From positions 310,001-374,000 of the forward strand of contig JAHRHY010000011.1 of NCBI GenBank assembly GCA_019671135.1: DNA of 64,000 nucleotides. The letters run 5' to 3'. The DNA is from Linnemannia hyalina (lineage: Eukaryota > Mortierellomycota > Mortierellomycetes > Mortierellales > Mortierellaceae). How positions within the stretch are numbered: position 1 is the first letter of the stretch; each line of letters begins with the position of its first letter. Both the position numbers and the translations under genes were made by a program. Below, one piece after another: positions 1 to 11,674 of the stretch. The notes beneath the pieces were generated by a model. That model was not told the DNA's origin, searched no databases, and worked only from the letters and a program-made list of their open reading frames with translations.

Positions 1-137
1 AGAGTTCAAAACTGCCGTTATGATGGTACATTTGCTAGGTCTTTTTTTTCTTTTTCAAATTGCTCCTATTTTGTCGTCGTTCCTTCGCTGATTTGTGTCC
101 ATGGTATCAAATACTATAGCGAAATCACACGTCAATC

Positions 138-2102
138 ATGATGGTTCATGTCACCCAGGAACTGGAGATTGTTGCTGCACACCATGTCAAGGAATACCGA
201 ACTTTTATGCACGATGGCGATGGTAAGGTTATTCATAAAGTCTGTAACAGATGGTTACATTTGATATTGGAGACTGGCACTGAAGCGCGTGTTTTTCTGC
301 CACCTTCCTTGGAAATAGGACAAAAGCACCCTCAGGAGTCGACTGATGACGAGACAGAGGGCGAGGTATGTACTAATATGTCTCGAGAGTGTTGCTCTCA
401 TCACTTCAATTATTTGTATCACAGCAATTAATTAGAGCGCTCGATTCCCCCTTACACTTCCTAGGCTGACCGACCATCGTCAAAACGGTCCAAACAGGAA
501 GCTGCAACATCAAAGCTCTTAGGACCATTACTATCAAGCGAGGACGAAACAAGTGATTTCCGGACAACATCTTTACAGAGCTCGACTCGGAGCTCACTAA
601 ACTCGATCGAGTTTACACACTTCAACAGACTGGTTGGGCGGGGAACCACCTCATGCCAACTTTCGACCGACGCCAGGATTATTGTTGATGGTGCTGATAT
701 CTCGCAGATCTTGATGGAGGTCCGGCGGGGCGTGTTAAGGAAGCAAAATGAAGTCCGTGAGGTGGACGAGTTGTTGTAAGAAACGTGTTGTTATATTTTT
801 CTCCTGTGCGATATGTAAATGCCAAGTGAGCCGCGGATACATTTTGCTAACTGTTTTTCTATCCCTGATGCTTGTTTTTTTTATATAGGACGCTAAACTT
901 CATATTCCAGCCAAGTCTATTGAAACGCCACCTCACGCCCCGCGCATACCGAGACCTCTCTCTTACCACCCTCGAACACACACCCCTTCACGACATCACA
1001 ACTCTCGCCGACACTGCCGCCTTTGCAGCTCAAAACACCTATCAAGCAACCCGAGCCTTCATCGACGACAAGAAATATAGTTCTCAGGGACTGGCAGGAC
1101 GATTGCTGAGCATTTACACATCGAGACCGGCGCTTTGGCAGACTCAAGATTCCTTCCCGAGTGCGGCGGGTGTTTTGGGGTTGAATGAGGATAGTTATAT
1201 GGAGAGTGCTGTCAAGGGGATTATTTATACTGTCATGGGCGACCTTGAAGTTGTCGATCACTGGTAAACAGTGTGCTATTTTGGTTCAAATATTTTGGGG
1301 ATAAATCTGCTATGCTAATAACGGGCCCTAATAACTGTCTTTCATCTAACGATCTAGGAGCCGAGACCCGTTTCCGACACCTCACCTATTTGATGAAGAG
1401 TACTACCCCGACTATTTCGCAGAGCTGGACGGGTTCCCGATCATGGTAGCTGAAGTCAAGAAACCAGGCGTGGTCCCACAGGAAGCAAGGAAGGACGACC
1501 AAAGAAGGGTTCCAAGCCTACTCAAGTTGGCCATTGACAGGATGCTAGAGGCCGGTGTTGTTGAACCCGGCGCCGTTGGGATTCTTGTCCAAGGTAATGA
1601 TTGATCACTGAAAACAAAACAAAAAACAGACATAAAACGACATTTACCCTTCATTCAAAAGTACTCACTGCCATTCTACGTTCTAATTGTCGTACTTGTT
1701 TTTTTTATCGATCCAGATTCGCGGTGTACGGTGTCAGTTTTGACGCTCGAGAAAGAAGCGATCTACTTGCATCGCCCTCTAGGGGTATTCCAGATCCCTA
1801 CAAGTAACATTCAGCTTGGACTCTTATTGGCAGCCCTCGGGCCCTTGGCCTCTGCAAAGGTAAAGCACGGATTTATGCCTCCACATGACTGTCCGCTTTC
1901 TGGGAGTGTTGAAAAGGTCTTCATTCTTTTGGCTAACAGACTGAATTTCGTGTTTTTATAGGCGGCGGTCAAGAAAACTTTTGAAGCGGTTGAGAGTAGG
2001 TCTGGTTGGGATACCACCAAGGCGTGGCGTCGACCATCCTACCACCTGAAGGGTGTCAAGATCCCAGCTCCTGTCATTCCAGAGAATGATAAAGAGGACT
2101 AA
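138..2102 (+). CDS. Unknown protein with a PD-(D/E)XK nuclease-like core (477 aa, 6 exons)
   Basis: Exons 138-365, 465-775, 889-1263, 1358-1593, 1717-1859 and 1962-2102 join with GT-AG introns into 1434 bases that close in frame. The start is the first of two adjacent ATGs; an exon upstream of the window cannot be excluded. The first 100 or so residues are acidic and polar. Exon 4 holds a PD-(D/E)XK-like signature: P322-D323, then E337-V-K339 inside GFPIMVAEVKKPG, followed by a basic/acidic helix (KDDQRRVPSLLKLAID) and a hydrophobic strand GAVGILVQ. This strand-helix order resembles large families of uncharacterised proteins in Mucoromycota, some probably nuclease-like. No neighbouring partner suggests a role. 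The PD-(D/E)XK assignment rests on motif and spacing only; the protein could have lost activity. I do not recognise a named gene. Confidence 0.72.
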
Positions 2103-2347
2103 AGAAATTGTAAACTTCTCATTGCGCAAAGCAATAGCAGTAAACCTGCCAAAAAAAAAAACGTCGTCTTTCTTTTTCAACTTGTTATTTAATTTGTACC
2201 GACAAGTAAGTGGATTGGGTTGGATTGTGCGGGGGCGTTGAAAATGCCAGTCTAGCTTGCTCATCTTGAACCTTGTCGTGTCCGCCTTGACCCAAAGTCT
2301 CATCCATGCCTTGAATGTGTAAGAACAAAGGAGGAGGGAGAGTTCGT

Positions 2348-4088
2348 TCATTTGAAGATGATAACAACGTGCAGAAAGTTGTCCGGATAGGACATGTTTT
2401 GCGACGCCCAGATGGCGCTGGTGTCTAAGCTGGGTATAATTCCGTGGATCATAGCCCCTGCTACGGGAGGTCCTGTTTCGACAAGTGGAAACAAATCTGG
2501 CAGCGATGCATTAAGGATCTGCCGCAGTGTCTTTGGTTGTTCTATTGGGCGTCAATGAAAAGTGGTCATGTTAGGACAGCTGTGGTGTGACAGAATTAAT
2601 TTGCTCCGCCTTTCGGGGGGTTGTGCGGTTTACCTTTGTCATCGATGGGTGAGACGGGCTCCTGGATCACTGGGCAGTTCTCGGGAAGGTATATCCTGAT
2701 GGGGAGATTCCTTGCCATGACACCGTCGTTCTGCATCAATTTGTAGTTCATGCCCCAAAACCGGTCATAGTTGTCTATCATAGTCCAGCAAAAGGCAACG
2801 TCTGTCGTTAGAAATCTCTGCATAACTGACATAGTGCTCGGAAGTACTTTCGAAGATATAGTAGATCGTCGTTTAGCAATCAAAGATTGGCGTTGTTTCC
2901 ATACTTGAAGACAATCCATCCCAAAGCTGTGTCTGGTCCGATTTAGACATGTTCATGACTTTTTTCGTTGTTCCATTGCGCAAGTAATCGGCCTAGTGAA
3001 AAGAAAAATGAAAAAAGAGCATGCCAGGTCAGCAAATGGGAGCAAAATAGCAGCAAATATGATTCTTCCACTTCGCCCGCTCTTCATGTCGTGCTTAATT
3101 TGTCCCGCAGTCAAAGAAGACACGGCAGCAGCAAATCGCAACCACGTCAAACAGCAACGCACCTCTTTGATCATGGCCATGAAGTAATCCTGGCAAATAT
3201 CAACAGCTTGACTCTTGATCAACTTGTCGCCGGGAAAGTTTTGAAAGTGAACGGTGACCTTCCAGGGCAACAACGATCCGTTCATACCCCGACCTGACGA
3301 TGCCTGGAGTCCGTGGATATCGTACAAAAGTCCAATTGGATAATGCCTTTGTGGTGTTTGGTGGTCCATTATCGCAAATGTTTCCGTTGGTATTCAATTG
3401 ACAAACGGTGTCCGGAAAAGAGAGCATAAGAACAGTAGGAAAAGGAGTAAAGACGATTAGCGAGACGTTCAAGACGGGCAGATAGGGCAACATTAACCCA
3501 TCTTTTGTTTTCAAGGAGAGAAAGACTAATTGCTTGGCAACAGAAAGTCGATATTGCCCACTGTAAAAAGGGGGGGAGGGGGGCGTTAAGCTTACCACTT
3601 CAAAGGCGTTCCTTCATAGTCATACCAGACCTCGGCATCGTCGCCAATAAAGTGAAGTGCCATGTCGACAAAGTGCTTCCTGACATGACTCGTCAGCAGT
3701 GAAAAGTACGAACACCTTTGAGCCTCATACTAATAGTAATGAGAGAACAAGAAGAAGAAAAAGAAATGAGTTTGCGGCTTGCCATGCTGCGTTCCAAGCA
3801 CTGTTGCCTGGGTCTAAGAGATGTGAAGTCTGTCCTTTGTAAATCAGCAAGTGTCACCGCTGTGAATGCCTCTTTGTTCTTGCGACTTACAAAGAAGGAT
3901 TCGACGGCGCTTGACCCTACGGCGGCAGCCTCGGCCTTGTCCCAGGAGAACTGGATGGGTATGGACCCCTCCCAGATGACCTTGGCGATGGGGTTGTGTG
4001 GGGCCGACGTGGTGGAGGTGTTGTTGGCTGAAGTTGAATTGGATGAGGCAGCAGCAGGTGTTCTTCCCTGTCCTGGCTGAGGCGGCAT
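2348..4088 (-). CDS. ATG5: Autophagy protein ATG5 (311 aa, 7 exons)
   Basis: ATG5 is the acceptor of the ubiquitin-like ATG12. The ATG12-ATG5-ATG16 complex promotes lipidation of ATG8 on the forming autophagosome. Exons, 5' to 3': 4088-3891, 3829-3783, 3679-3596, 3346-3163, 2992-2905, 2774-2634, 2541-2348; they total 936 bases and close in frame. Family landmarks are VIWEGSIPIQFSWDKAE near the N-terminus, [33 protein letters not shown], the MIKE segment whose Lys170 matches the ATG12-acceptor lysine, LWDGL...NYDRFWGMNYKLM, and a C-terminal SYPDNFLHVVI. The length is close to the usual 275-300. The second exon is only 47 bases and is the weak point: the phase closes only if its donor is GC-AG (GCATG/gcaag), and the encoded stretch lacks the usual PRxSYLPL-like motif. 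The first exon is rich in Ala, Ser and Thr. Confidence 0.93.
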
Positions 4089-4577
4089 GTATGTGTGAGG
4101 AGGTGAAGAAGAGGAAAAAGTGGTAGGAAGGTAATAGGTTGTGTGTGAAGGATGGTCGAGTGGTTAGGACAGGAATAGAGGTGAGAAAGAAAAAGAAATA
4201 AGGTGCGGTGGCTATGTGCGTTTGTATAGTGTGAAAGTGGTATGTGTGAGGGTGTGTTTGACAGCACGCGCTGCAGAAGACGTTAGTGAGGGGAGAGAGG
4301 GAAGGTGGAGATCAAGAGGGTGGCGTAGGGGGGTGAGAGATGGGTGATGCGAGGAAGAAAGGAAAAGGAAGAAGGAAGAAGGGAGCAGGCTGGCCGTTGA
4401 ATAAGAAGGACGAGGAGAAGGAGAAAGGGAGAAAGGGAGTATGAAGGCAAGAAAGGAAGAGAAGGGCGAGAAAGGGTACGCGGTGGTGGCGAGTGAAAGT
4501 GAAGGATGAATCCAATTGCCTGTCACGTTCTTTTGTCGAGACGTGGTTGCTTCTGCTGCTTCCTCTTTTTTTCTCTT

Positions 4578-4618
4578 CTTCTTCTTCTTCTTCTTCTTCT
4601 TCTTCTTCTTCTTCTTCA
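4578..4618 (+). repeat. (CTT)n microsatellite in a pyrimidine-rich leader
   Basis: About 13 tandem CTT units lie between the divergent start codons of ATG5 (4088) and the membrane-protein gene (4774). The whole 4550-4770 stretch is pyrimidine-rich on the plus strand, which is typical of fungal promoters and leaders. Apparent proteins across it consist of serine, phenylalanine or leucine runs and are not genes. Confidence 0.9.
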
Positions 4619-4773
4619 TTCTTCCTCACCTCCTCATTCATCACTCACACTCATTGCCTCTTTCATCACTCACCTACTCGATACTTTGCTCTCTTCTCTC
4701 AACTCGCACAACACCACTCAACTCACTGCATTCAGACACGCACACTAGTGAGAAAGAAAGAAAAAAGAGCGCC

Positions 4774-5697
4774 ATGGAGCAACTGCAAAACCTCAAGCGG
4801 AGGCCAAACGCCACCAAACAACTTTTCAGAGGACCGCCTTTAGACGACGAACCCGACTTTCTTCCCGAAGAAGGTATTAATACATGCCCATACGATGTCA
4901 TCTCAAATCAACCCGCATGTCGTTCGCTGTGTATTGCACAGTACTAACTCGGCGTCAATGTTATCTCGAGTATCTTTTAGAGCAAGAAGAACTTATTGAA
5001 TCCCTGCGCGTAGCAAACGACAATGCCAATGACTGGTTCAAGGTATGCAGTCGTCGCGATGGCTCAAGAGTATCCTCATTGTGTTGATTGTTGCACTCTT
5101 TCCATTAAAGAAAAAGCTGCTCTAACCTCAGCATTCACATACATCTTCTGGTATAGTTTATACTGCTGGGATTTTCCGTCATGGAGATCTTCACGTGCGT
5201 CAGAACTAGTGATCTCCTTTTGTCACGGCAGGGAATTATGCCATTACCATGTACTATGAAGACCACACCCACTAACACCAATAACTTAATACTGATGAAC
5301 TGTTAGGCATCTGGCGTTTGCGGCGTACGCATGGTACAAGAGAGCACCAAAGCAAGGATCGTTTCCGGATCATTATGAGGATCCATCGCAATTCTTTCGG
5401 GATAGCACTTCACCAATCGCAGCGACATTGTTCTCGTTAATCTCGTTTGGGATCGGTATGGCGATCATCAGGGATACGACCCGGATTGGACGATATAGCC
5501 TCCTGGTCTGGACGTTTGTCTCTGTGACGCCACTCTTTTTAATGATGGGTACGACAGAGTTCTCGTTTGAACTGCTGTGGTGGTCGATGCCACTGTTGCT
5601 CCAGATCGTCGATCTTACCAGCCTCTGGATCATGCAGAGTCCCGACGAGGACATCGTCCGCCTCGAGAACAGCCAGTACAAGCTTAAAGGCGCCTAA
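4774..5697 (+). CDS. Small four-helix integral membrane protein (196 aa, 4 exons)
   Basis: Exons 4774-4873, 4981-5042, 5157-5194 and 5307-5697 join in frame (591 bases). The start ATG sits in GCCATGG context. The protein has a hydrophilic, charged N-terminus of about 54 residues (proline and acidic residues around PPLDDEPDFLPEE), then four predicted membrane helices at about 55-77, 103-121, 130-148 and 156-176, and a short charged tail. Glu64 in helix 1 and Asp169 in helix 4 are acidic residues within hydrophobic segments and could have a structural or transport role. There is no signal peptide. I do not recognise the family. It is transcribed away from ATG5 with about 685 bases between the two starts, so they could share a promoter region, but that alone does not imply a shared function. 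Confidence 0.8.
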
Positions 5698-6540
5698 CAA
5701 GAGTACTTGTAATAAGTAAATATAAACCGCCATTGGACCCGCGTTTCTTTTGTGAGTGTGTGTGTGTGTGTTGACTTCGCGTCGGGACTCGCGTCTTAAA
5801 ATTCGCCCAACGGCCTTTTTCATTTGCTGTGGTTTGGTCCTTATCTGCAGGTAGCACCTTGTGTCCATCTGTCAACCCAATGTGACGTTCTTTTTTATTC
5901 TTTTTGTTCGGTGTCTTTTGTTCAGGCTCCTCCTTTGGCTGAACCTCTCGTCCTTCTATTTTTTCCATCTTCCTTTCCCATCGCCGATCTGGTACCCATC
6001 CTTCGCATAACATTCAAAAAGCACTCAGCCCCGCTAACCTCTTCCCCAAAACAGCAGCAACGCCTCCACTTGGGCGATCATCGATATCCTCTTCCACCTG
6101 CCACAAAAAACAATAACAACAATAAGCAATCAGCAACACGAAAACCAACAGCCTCTCATTTCTGTGGTCAACAAGCCTCTCTCTTCCTTCCCTTCTTTTT
6201 TCTCAGACAGTGAGCACCTTGCCTTCCCCACATCCGCCCACACTCTCACACACACAAAAGGTAATTCACTCTCTTCCAGATCACAACAACAACCAACTTT
6301 TGTACACATGTCGCCTTCATCGTTGAATATCCTGCGTCTGTCGCTACCTCATTCTCATGTCCGCATTCCGGCAACTAATCGTTTTCTGTCTTGTCTTTAT
6401 TTTTTTTCGGATTCTAATCAATTCTCGTACCTGTCCGCTAAACTCTCCCAGTCAGGCACGCACGCTTACTCGAGTCCCCTTGGCTCCTTATCACAATCAC
6501 ACAAACACACACGAACACACTACACCCATAGGCAATCACT

Positions 6541-8366
6541 ATGCCCCAGGTAAACAAAAAAAAAAAAAAAAATAGCCCCGGCTTTTACCAACAACCGACC
6601 TGGATGTTTTTAGGTCTTTATGACGATAATAAGCTGACCATGAACTAACTACATTCTAAACCCTATATGGTGCAAATCCACGTGAACCAATAGAAAACCA
6701 TCCACAAAAAGATCAAGGTACCAGAAGCGACAAGCTCCCAAAAGAAGCCTACAAACTGAAAGGCTCTTTTCGTCTTTTTATCCGCTATACCAATCCTGTC
6801 AAGGTCGTGTGCTACCCTGTCCAATCAACAAAGGACGTTCAATGGTATTCTAAACATGCATATTTCCTCCCCTGCGAACGTTTGGACCTCTTAGGTGATC
6901 ACGGACCAGAACATCGTCAAGGGCCAGAAGCAGAATGGATTCCCCATGCGCAAGTGGAAGATCTCCTTAGCAGGCGTGAATGCCAATGGCGACGACGAAC
7001 CTATGCCCTATGTGGACTATGTCGAATACATCCTCCACCAGACCTTTGAACAACCCCTCAGGAGTATGTTGGCACAAATCAACCACCACTCATCATATGG
7101 GCTCGCGTTGTTATTGATATTCTCGCGCTCAACCGATCTCATGATCTCAGGGTACCGAACTCACCAACCAACTGCATGTTGTTTTTTGTCATATCGTAGA
7201 GGTGACCGAATATCCATTTGTGTTACAGGAGAAGGGGTGGGGCGAGTTCGACATGAAGATCATGCTGCACTTTGTCGAAAAGTCGGTGCCACCGTTCGTA
7301 CTGGATCATGATCTCAACTTTCAGCAGAACCACTACGAGATGCCTCAGACAATCGTAAGGAACAACCTCAATTCCGCCTAGTCTTTTTGCCATCATCGGC
7401 GGATTCAATGGATAAGATATGGCTGAGAATTCCCGACGACTGACCGTACGATGTTCATTCTCAATCTTCCTAAACTGATATAGACATTTTCAAAGATTGA
7501 CGGGAAGCACAGCTTTTTGAAGCTGCTGAACTCTCCTGCGACTAATGCATCGGACAGAGAGTCAAGCAACGACAGCACAAACGACGGATCGACACATAAG
7601 CGACGAAGGGAAGCATTGACAAAGGAGAAATCAAAGCGGATCAAGGATGACCGGAGTTCAGATGATGATAGTCAAGCAAACAGCAGTGCTGCTGTCTCGG
7701 GAGACGAAGACGACAAGGTATGCCTTGACACCGTGCAGGAACCATGATTTGCAAGATATATGCGCGATATCCGCGACGGGGACATGATTTTTTGTATATA
7801 TAGTTCAGGTCATCAAGTACTCACCGATGCTTCTGTCTACTGAACCATTTCCTCTAGATCGACGTACATCAACTGGCCAAAAAGTTCCAGATGCTTCACC
7901 CTGACGATTTGATTCCCTTGGTGAACTTGGTCAAGGCTAACCAGACCTCGGAAATGTATGTCAAGGAAGATGGAGAAGGTATGTAGTTTTGAAATTAGCT
8001 TTTGCCTGTGTTATTTTACTGTGGCTTGTCCTTGCTTATATCGAGTATGCTTTTTGTCTATGCACACCCTGCTTTTTGTCTAACATGCAGTTGTATTTTT
8101 GCATTTCTGAATATAATAGCGGGCGAATTTCATATCGACCTCCGGACGTTGGGTGATTCGTTGTTGGCGGTGGTACGTACAAACACACGAATGGCACTCG
8201 ACAACTGGAGTTCGTACCACAGATATGATTACATGATGGAAGCGATGATAAGGTGCAATGCCGACTGACCATTTGTCTATTGCACTTGACTTTTTGTTTC
8301 TCGTAGCTCTGGAAGTTCTGCGACGATTGTTTGGAGAAGTATCAAAAGGCTCACAAGAAAAAGTGA
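6541..8366 (+). CDS. TAF14: YEATS-domain transcription factor subunit TAF14 (266 aa, 7 exons)
   Basis: TAF14-type proteins read acylated histone H3 lysines and belong to TFIID, TFIIF, SWI/SNF, INO80 and NuA3 in yeast. Exons 6541-6549, 6895-7063, 7200-7354, 7484-7717, 7858-7978, 8120-8172 and 8307-8366 total 801 bases and close in frame. The YEATS domain is about residues 1-111, with NGFPMRKWKISL, EYILHQTFEQP, QEKGWGEFDMKIMLHF and the conserved HDLNFQQNHYE. A disordered linker with basic patches (HKRRREALTKEKSKRIK) and an acidic serine stretch covers about 112-189. The C-terminus, about 190-266 (HQLAKKFQMLHPDDLIPLV...), matches the ET-like domain that recruits partner subunits. The start codon lies in a nine-base first coding exon (Met-Pro-Gln) followed by a 345-base intron. 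This is inferred from phase and the expected N-terminus and is the least certain part. Yaf9-type YEATS proteins are the alternative, but they end in a coiled coil instead. Confidence 0.9.
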
Positions 8367-8554
8367 ATAGAATCAGAACCGACAATTGAACAGAGAGAAA
8401 GAGAAGGACGCGTACTACACGTCGGATGTGTCTCATATTTCACTGTTCTCCCCTTACTTCCCTTCTTTTCTCTCTTTCCCCCTCCCCCCCGCCCTTCGTT
8501 TTGGCAAACCACCTTCTAGCATAATCATCAAGCGCCCACGCACACGCACATACA

Positions 8555-8595
<41 letters not shown>

Positions 8596-9767
8596 ATCAA
8601 GTACAAAAACAAAAGCGTAACCAGGACAATACAAAGCTGCCTCTTTACCATTCAAATTCTTAAATCTTCGTGTCCTAAATGGTCCACAGTGACATTCTCC
8701 AGTGGATCCCTTGGCTGCGAATGAGACGCGTAATTTAATACAATAGAGCATAGGTTTATGTTGTTACAAAGATTCCTGTCAACGGAGCAGAATGGATTTT
8801 TCTCGTTGCACTAGAGATAAAATGCGCATCATTTTTCTTGCACTGCCGTACAAGCCCTAGTGTGAGAATGTTGCTTTTGTGTTCGCATGGTTGGTTGCCT
8901 TGCCCGATCTACACTGTGTCACTTTTGCACCTTATGAGGCACGAGAACAACCCAAACATGAATAGAGTGTCGAACGCCTCACTCTCTCTTATGAATGCAT
9001 AGTGAGGGAGGCTATTGTGTCATTAAGGCAAGTGAAATCTTGCCAAGAAAAATAACAGCGCCAAGAAACTATTGACAGGGGGAAAGGAAAACGATGCTGA
9101 TGGCAAGGAAGGAAAAGTCGGGCTTTTGGAAATTATTTTTACATTGGGCCATCGTGCATGTCCCCTTTGCTTTTCGATGTCGACTCCCTCCATATATCCC
9201 CAACAGACTTACCGAGTAACAAGCATTCTCTCTAACATCTGTTAATATATTTTTTTTCCCTAACCATCATCTTTACCTTGCCGCTCATCCTCTTCCTGTC
9301 TCCTATCTAAGAGCTCGTCTTCAGGAGTATATCCGGAGTGCTGATAAACTTCTGCTCCTTGTTTTTCAATTGGTGGACCTGAACAAACAATCTCCGCTGC
9401 CACTTGCGAACGCCAAGAGAAATAGAAAAAGAAGAACTGTGCTGATCGAGCCTGAGCACTGACAGCAAAGGTGCATCGACTTCCTAGTTTTTTTTTTTTT
9501 GCTCTTACCCACCCACACGAACAGGGTAGAGGGTGAGGGAAGCGTATGCACAATGACAAAATAAAAGTGAACGTCGTAACATTCCTGGCTATGCCCTGTC
9601 TTTTTTATGTTGTTTTCTTTCTTCCAGGAAACAGCCATATCCTTGTCAAGAGGGACGAGGAAAGAACGGGCAATGAGGGGCGTCGGGAAAGGAAACAGCC
9701 ACTGTTACCAAGGAGAGGATAGTGGCGCGAACAGCCTTTCAATCATTTTATAACGCCTCAAGAGATG
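8367..9767. other. Gene-free intergenic region between TAF14 and the MARVEL-like gene
   Basis: This stretch holds the TAF14 3' region, the CA repeat and the promoter of the next gene. The reading frames on either strand are short, low in complexity and lack a conserved motif or plausible introns. I see no tRNA-like structure. Confidence 0.6.
8557..8593 (+). repeat. (CA)n microsatellite
   Basis: About 18 perfect CA units follow the TAF14 stop codon by roughly 190 bases, preceded by an interrupted CA-rich stretch. It is a simple dinucleotide repeat with no coding role. Confidence 0.95.
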
Positions 9768-9776
9768 TATATAAAG
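9768..9776 (+). promoter_or_regulatory. TATA box for the MARVEL-like membrane protein gene
   Basis: TATATAAAG lies about 250 bases upstream of the ATG at 10024 and is followed by a pyrimidine- and CAA-rich leader, as is common for strongly expressed fungal genes. The coding sequence downstream has a marked preference for C-ending codons, which fits high expression. Confidence 0.65.
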
Positions 9777-10023
9777 ACCCCTGGGTCTCGCTCCTTTCTG
9801 AATTCTCCATCAACCTCAACAACAACTCCAGACAAAAGCAAATTCTTCAGCAATTTTTTTTCTAATTCTTCTCCACAGTACCATTACCAACTTGTCTCCA
9901 CTTGCATACTACCACCTGTAACAACAACAACACACACTCCCTCTTCCTCCACCTCCACAGAACCCCTCTTTATTTCTCCTTTGTAGCACCTACCAACCGC
10001 ACATAACTAGATCTACAACTACA

Positions 10024-11202
10024 ATGACATTGGCCGGATTCATCACGTTCACCAGAGTCCTCATTGGATTAATCGCGGTGGCTGTCTTTGGCCTCGACCA
10101 ATACTTTCTCCGCATCTACCGCAACAACGATCAAGTAGTTTTCCACTGGCGATTCTACTCCCAAATCGGGATTTCTGGAGTCCTCTTCCTTTTTGTCAGT
10201 ATCTCTGAAGTTGTCTACCGCATTAGCCGCTACAACAACAGAAGTGACTACCTTGACGGCGGATGGGGCGGTGAGGCTCCCAAAGTCAAGCGAGGATGCG
10301 GAAAACGCTTCTTGATTATCTTCCGCTTCATCTGGGCCATGGTCTTTGCAGCGGGTATCACGGCCTGGGTGGTCCCTGTCTGGCTGAACAATCAGCGCAT
10401 CATGTTCAGCATCCCTGTCGGTCGCAACACCCCCGAGGCTGATGCTTACCGTACCAACCACAAGAATGGCGATTGGATCAACCCCAACAACATCTTTGAC
10501 TGCCCTGCCTGGAAGGACGGCGAGCCTTTGACTTATCTTTGCAAGTTTGACGAGCAGGCCTTGTACTGCTCCGCCGGCCTCGCCTTCTTTGCCTTTGTTG
10601 AGGGTGTTCTCACCTTGATCGTCGAATCTCGCCGCCGCCGCCGCCGTGTCGATTACCACCACCAGCCTTACACTATGAGCCCTGCCCCTGGTGCCGGTCC
10701 CAACCCCTATATCACCGCCAACGCCGGCCATGTCGTCCCCATGGATACCTTGAACAATACCAAGGCTATTACCGAGGAAGAGCCCAAGAGCATCTTCCGC
10801 AGCTTGAAGGAACACATCCGCCGCGACGAGATCTACGACAACGAGAACCACAACAACTACGGCTCTTCCGGTTACAACCCCAACTCTACCTATGTCGTCG
10901 AAGCCCACCACGTCGGACATGAGTACACCGACCGCTCCTTGCCCCCACTCCCTGCCCGCCCTACCACCGAGGAAGAGAGACACCGTCGCGAGGAGGAAGA
11001 GGAAGAAGTTCGTAGCGATTCTGCCATGATCCCCAAGGTGGCTCCTGTTGTCCCTGTTGATGGCCCTGTTCCTACTGGCACCAACCCCTTCTTGAACGAG
11101 GACCAGTCGCAGCAGCAGCAGCTTGCCTATGCCCAGGCTGCTGGAAGGTCTTCTCAGAGCCCTTACCATGCCGCCGACATCAAGCGCGCCGATGGTTACT
11201 AA
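10024..11202 (+). CDS. Four-pass MARVEL-like membrane protein with long cytosolic tail (392 aa, single exon)
   Basis: An uninterrupted coding sequence with strong C-ending codon bias begins in CTACAATGA context. Four hydrophobic segments lie at about residues 5-25, 47-67, 95-120 and 183-205. The third-to-fourth loop contains three cysteines (IFDCPAWKDG, YLCKFDEQALYC), so it is probably the extracellular loop with a possible disulfide. Helix 4 is followed by six arginines, which anchors the C-terminus in the cytosol. This topology, with both ends cytosolic, resembles MARVEL-domain proteins of fungal plasma-membrane microdomains; that is inference. The tail of about 185 residues is disordered and carries a proline motif SLPPLPARP (possible SH3 ligand), a Glu run, and an NPF tripeptide in TNPFLNED that is typical of EH-domain ligands in endocytosis. 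I do not recognise a named family. Confidence 0.85.
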   Translation: MTLAGFITFTRVLIGLIAVAVFGLDQYFLRIYRNNDQVVFHWRFYSQIGISGVLFLFVSISEVVYRISRYNNRSDYLDGGWGGEAPKVKRGCGKRFLIIFRFIWAMVFAAGITAWVVPVWLNNQRIMFSIPVGRNTPEADAYRTNHKNGDWINPNNIFDCPAWKDGEPLTYLCKFDEQALYCSAGLAFFAFVEGVLTLIVESRRRRRRVDYHHQPYTMSPAPGAGPNPYITANAGHVVPMDTLNNTKAITEEEPKSIFRSLKEHIRRDEIYDNENHNNYGSSGYNPNSTYVVEAHHVGHEYTDRSLPPLPARPTTEEERHRREEEEEEVRSDSAMIPKVAPVVPVDGPVPTGTNPFLNEDQSQQQQLAYAQAAGRSSQSPYHAADIKRADGY

Positions 11203-11674
11203 AAGGGATCCTTTTTGCCCCTCCCTTTCTTCTCCCTTTCCTTTCATACTCATATAAATCACCATGTACATTAGAGTCTCCTACGACCTTATGAAATCTA
11301 AATAATAAAAACCGGAGGCAGCTTCTCTTCCCTCATACATTCTCTTGAACAGAAAATGCAAGACATGGGCGGCGCATTGTTGAGGTTGGCATGCAAGATT
11401 TGGTGGCGTTCCACGTGACTAATTCTCATGTCGACCGCCACTTCACTCTTCATTGTTCGCCTCTACACCCTCTTCACTTCGCTCGCAAACTATACAAACA
11501 CACGCACAACGTTCTCAGCGCTGCCAATCCCCTCCACACAGACACCATACAACTCTCTCAGAAGCGACAGACTCTCTCTCTCTCCCAGTCTGACTTTACC
11601 ACAAAGAAACTCGCCATCCTTTCCTAAATTTTCTCCTCGCTCCTTTATTTCAACCCGACAAAAACTAGCAAACG

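Noticed and set aside
10069..11271. A 400-codon open frame on the minus strand, antisense to the MARVEL-like gene
   Set aside because: It is a shadow of strong C-ending codon bias on the plus strand. It has no domains and a composition of Val/Gly/Asp repeats, while the sense frame has membrane helices and a promoter.
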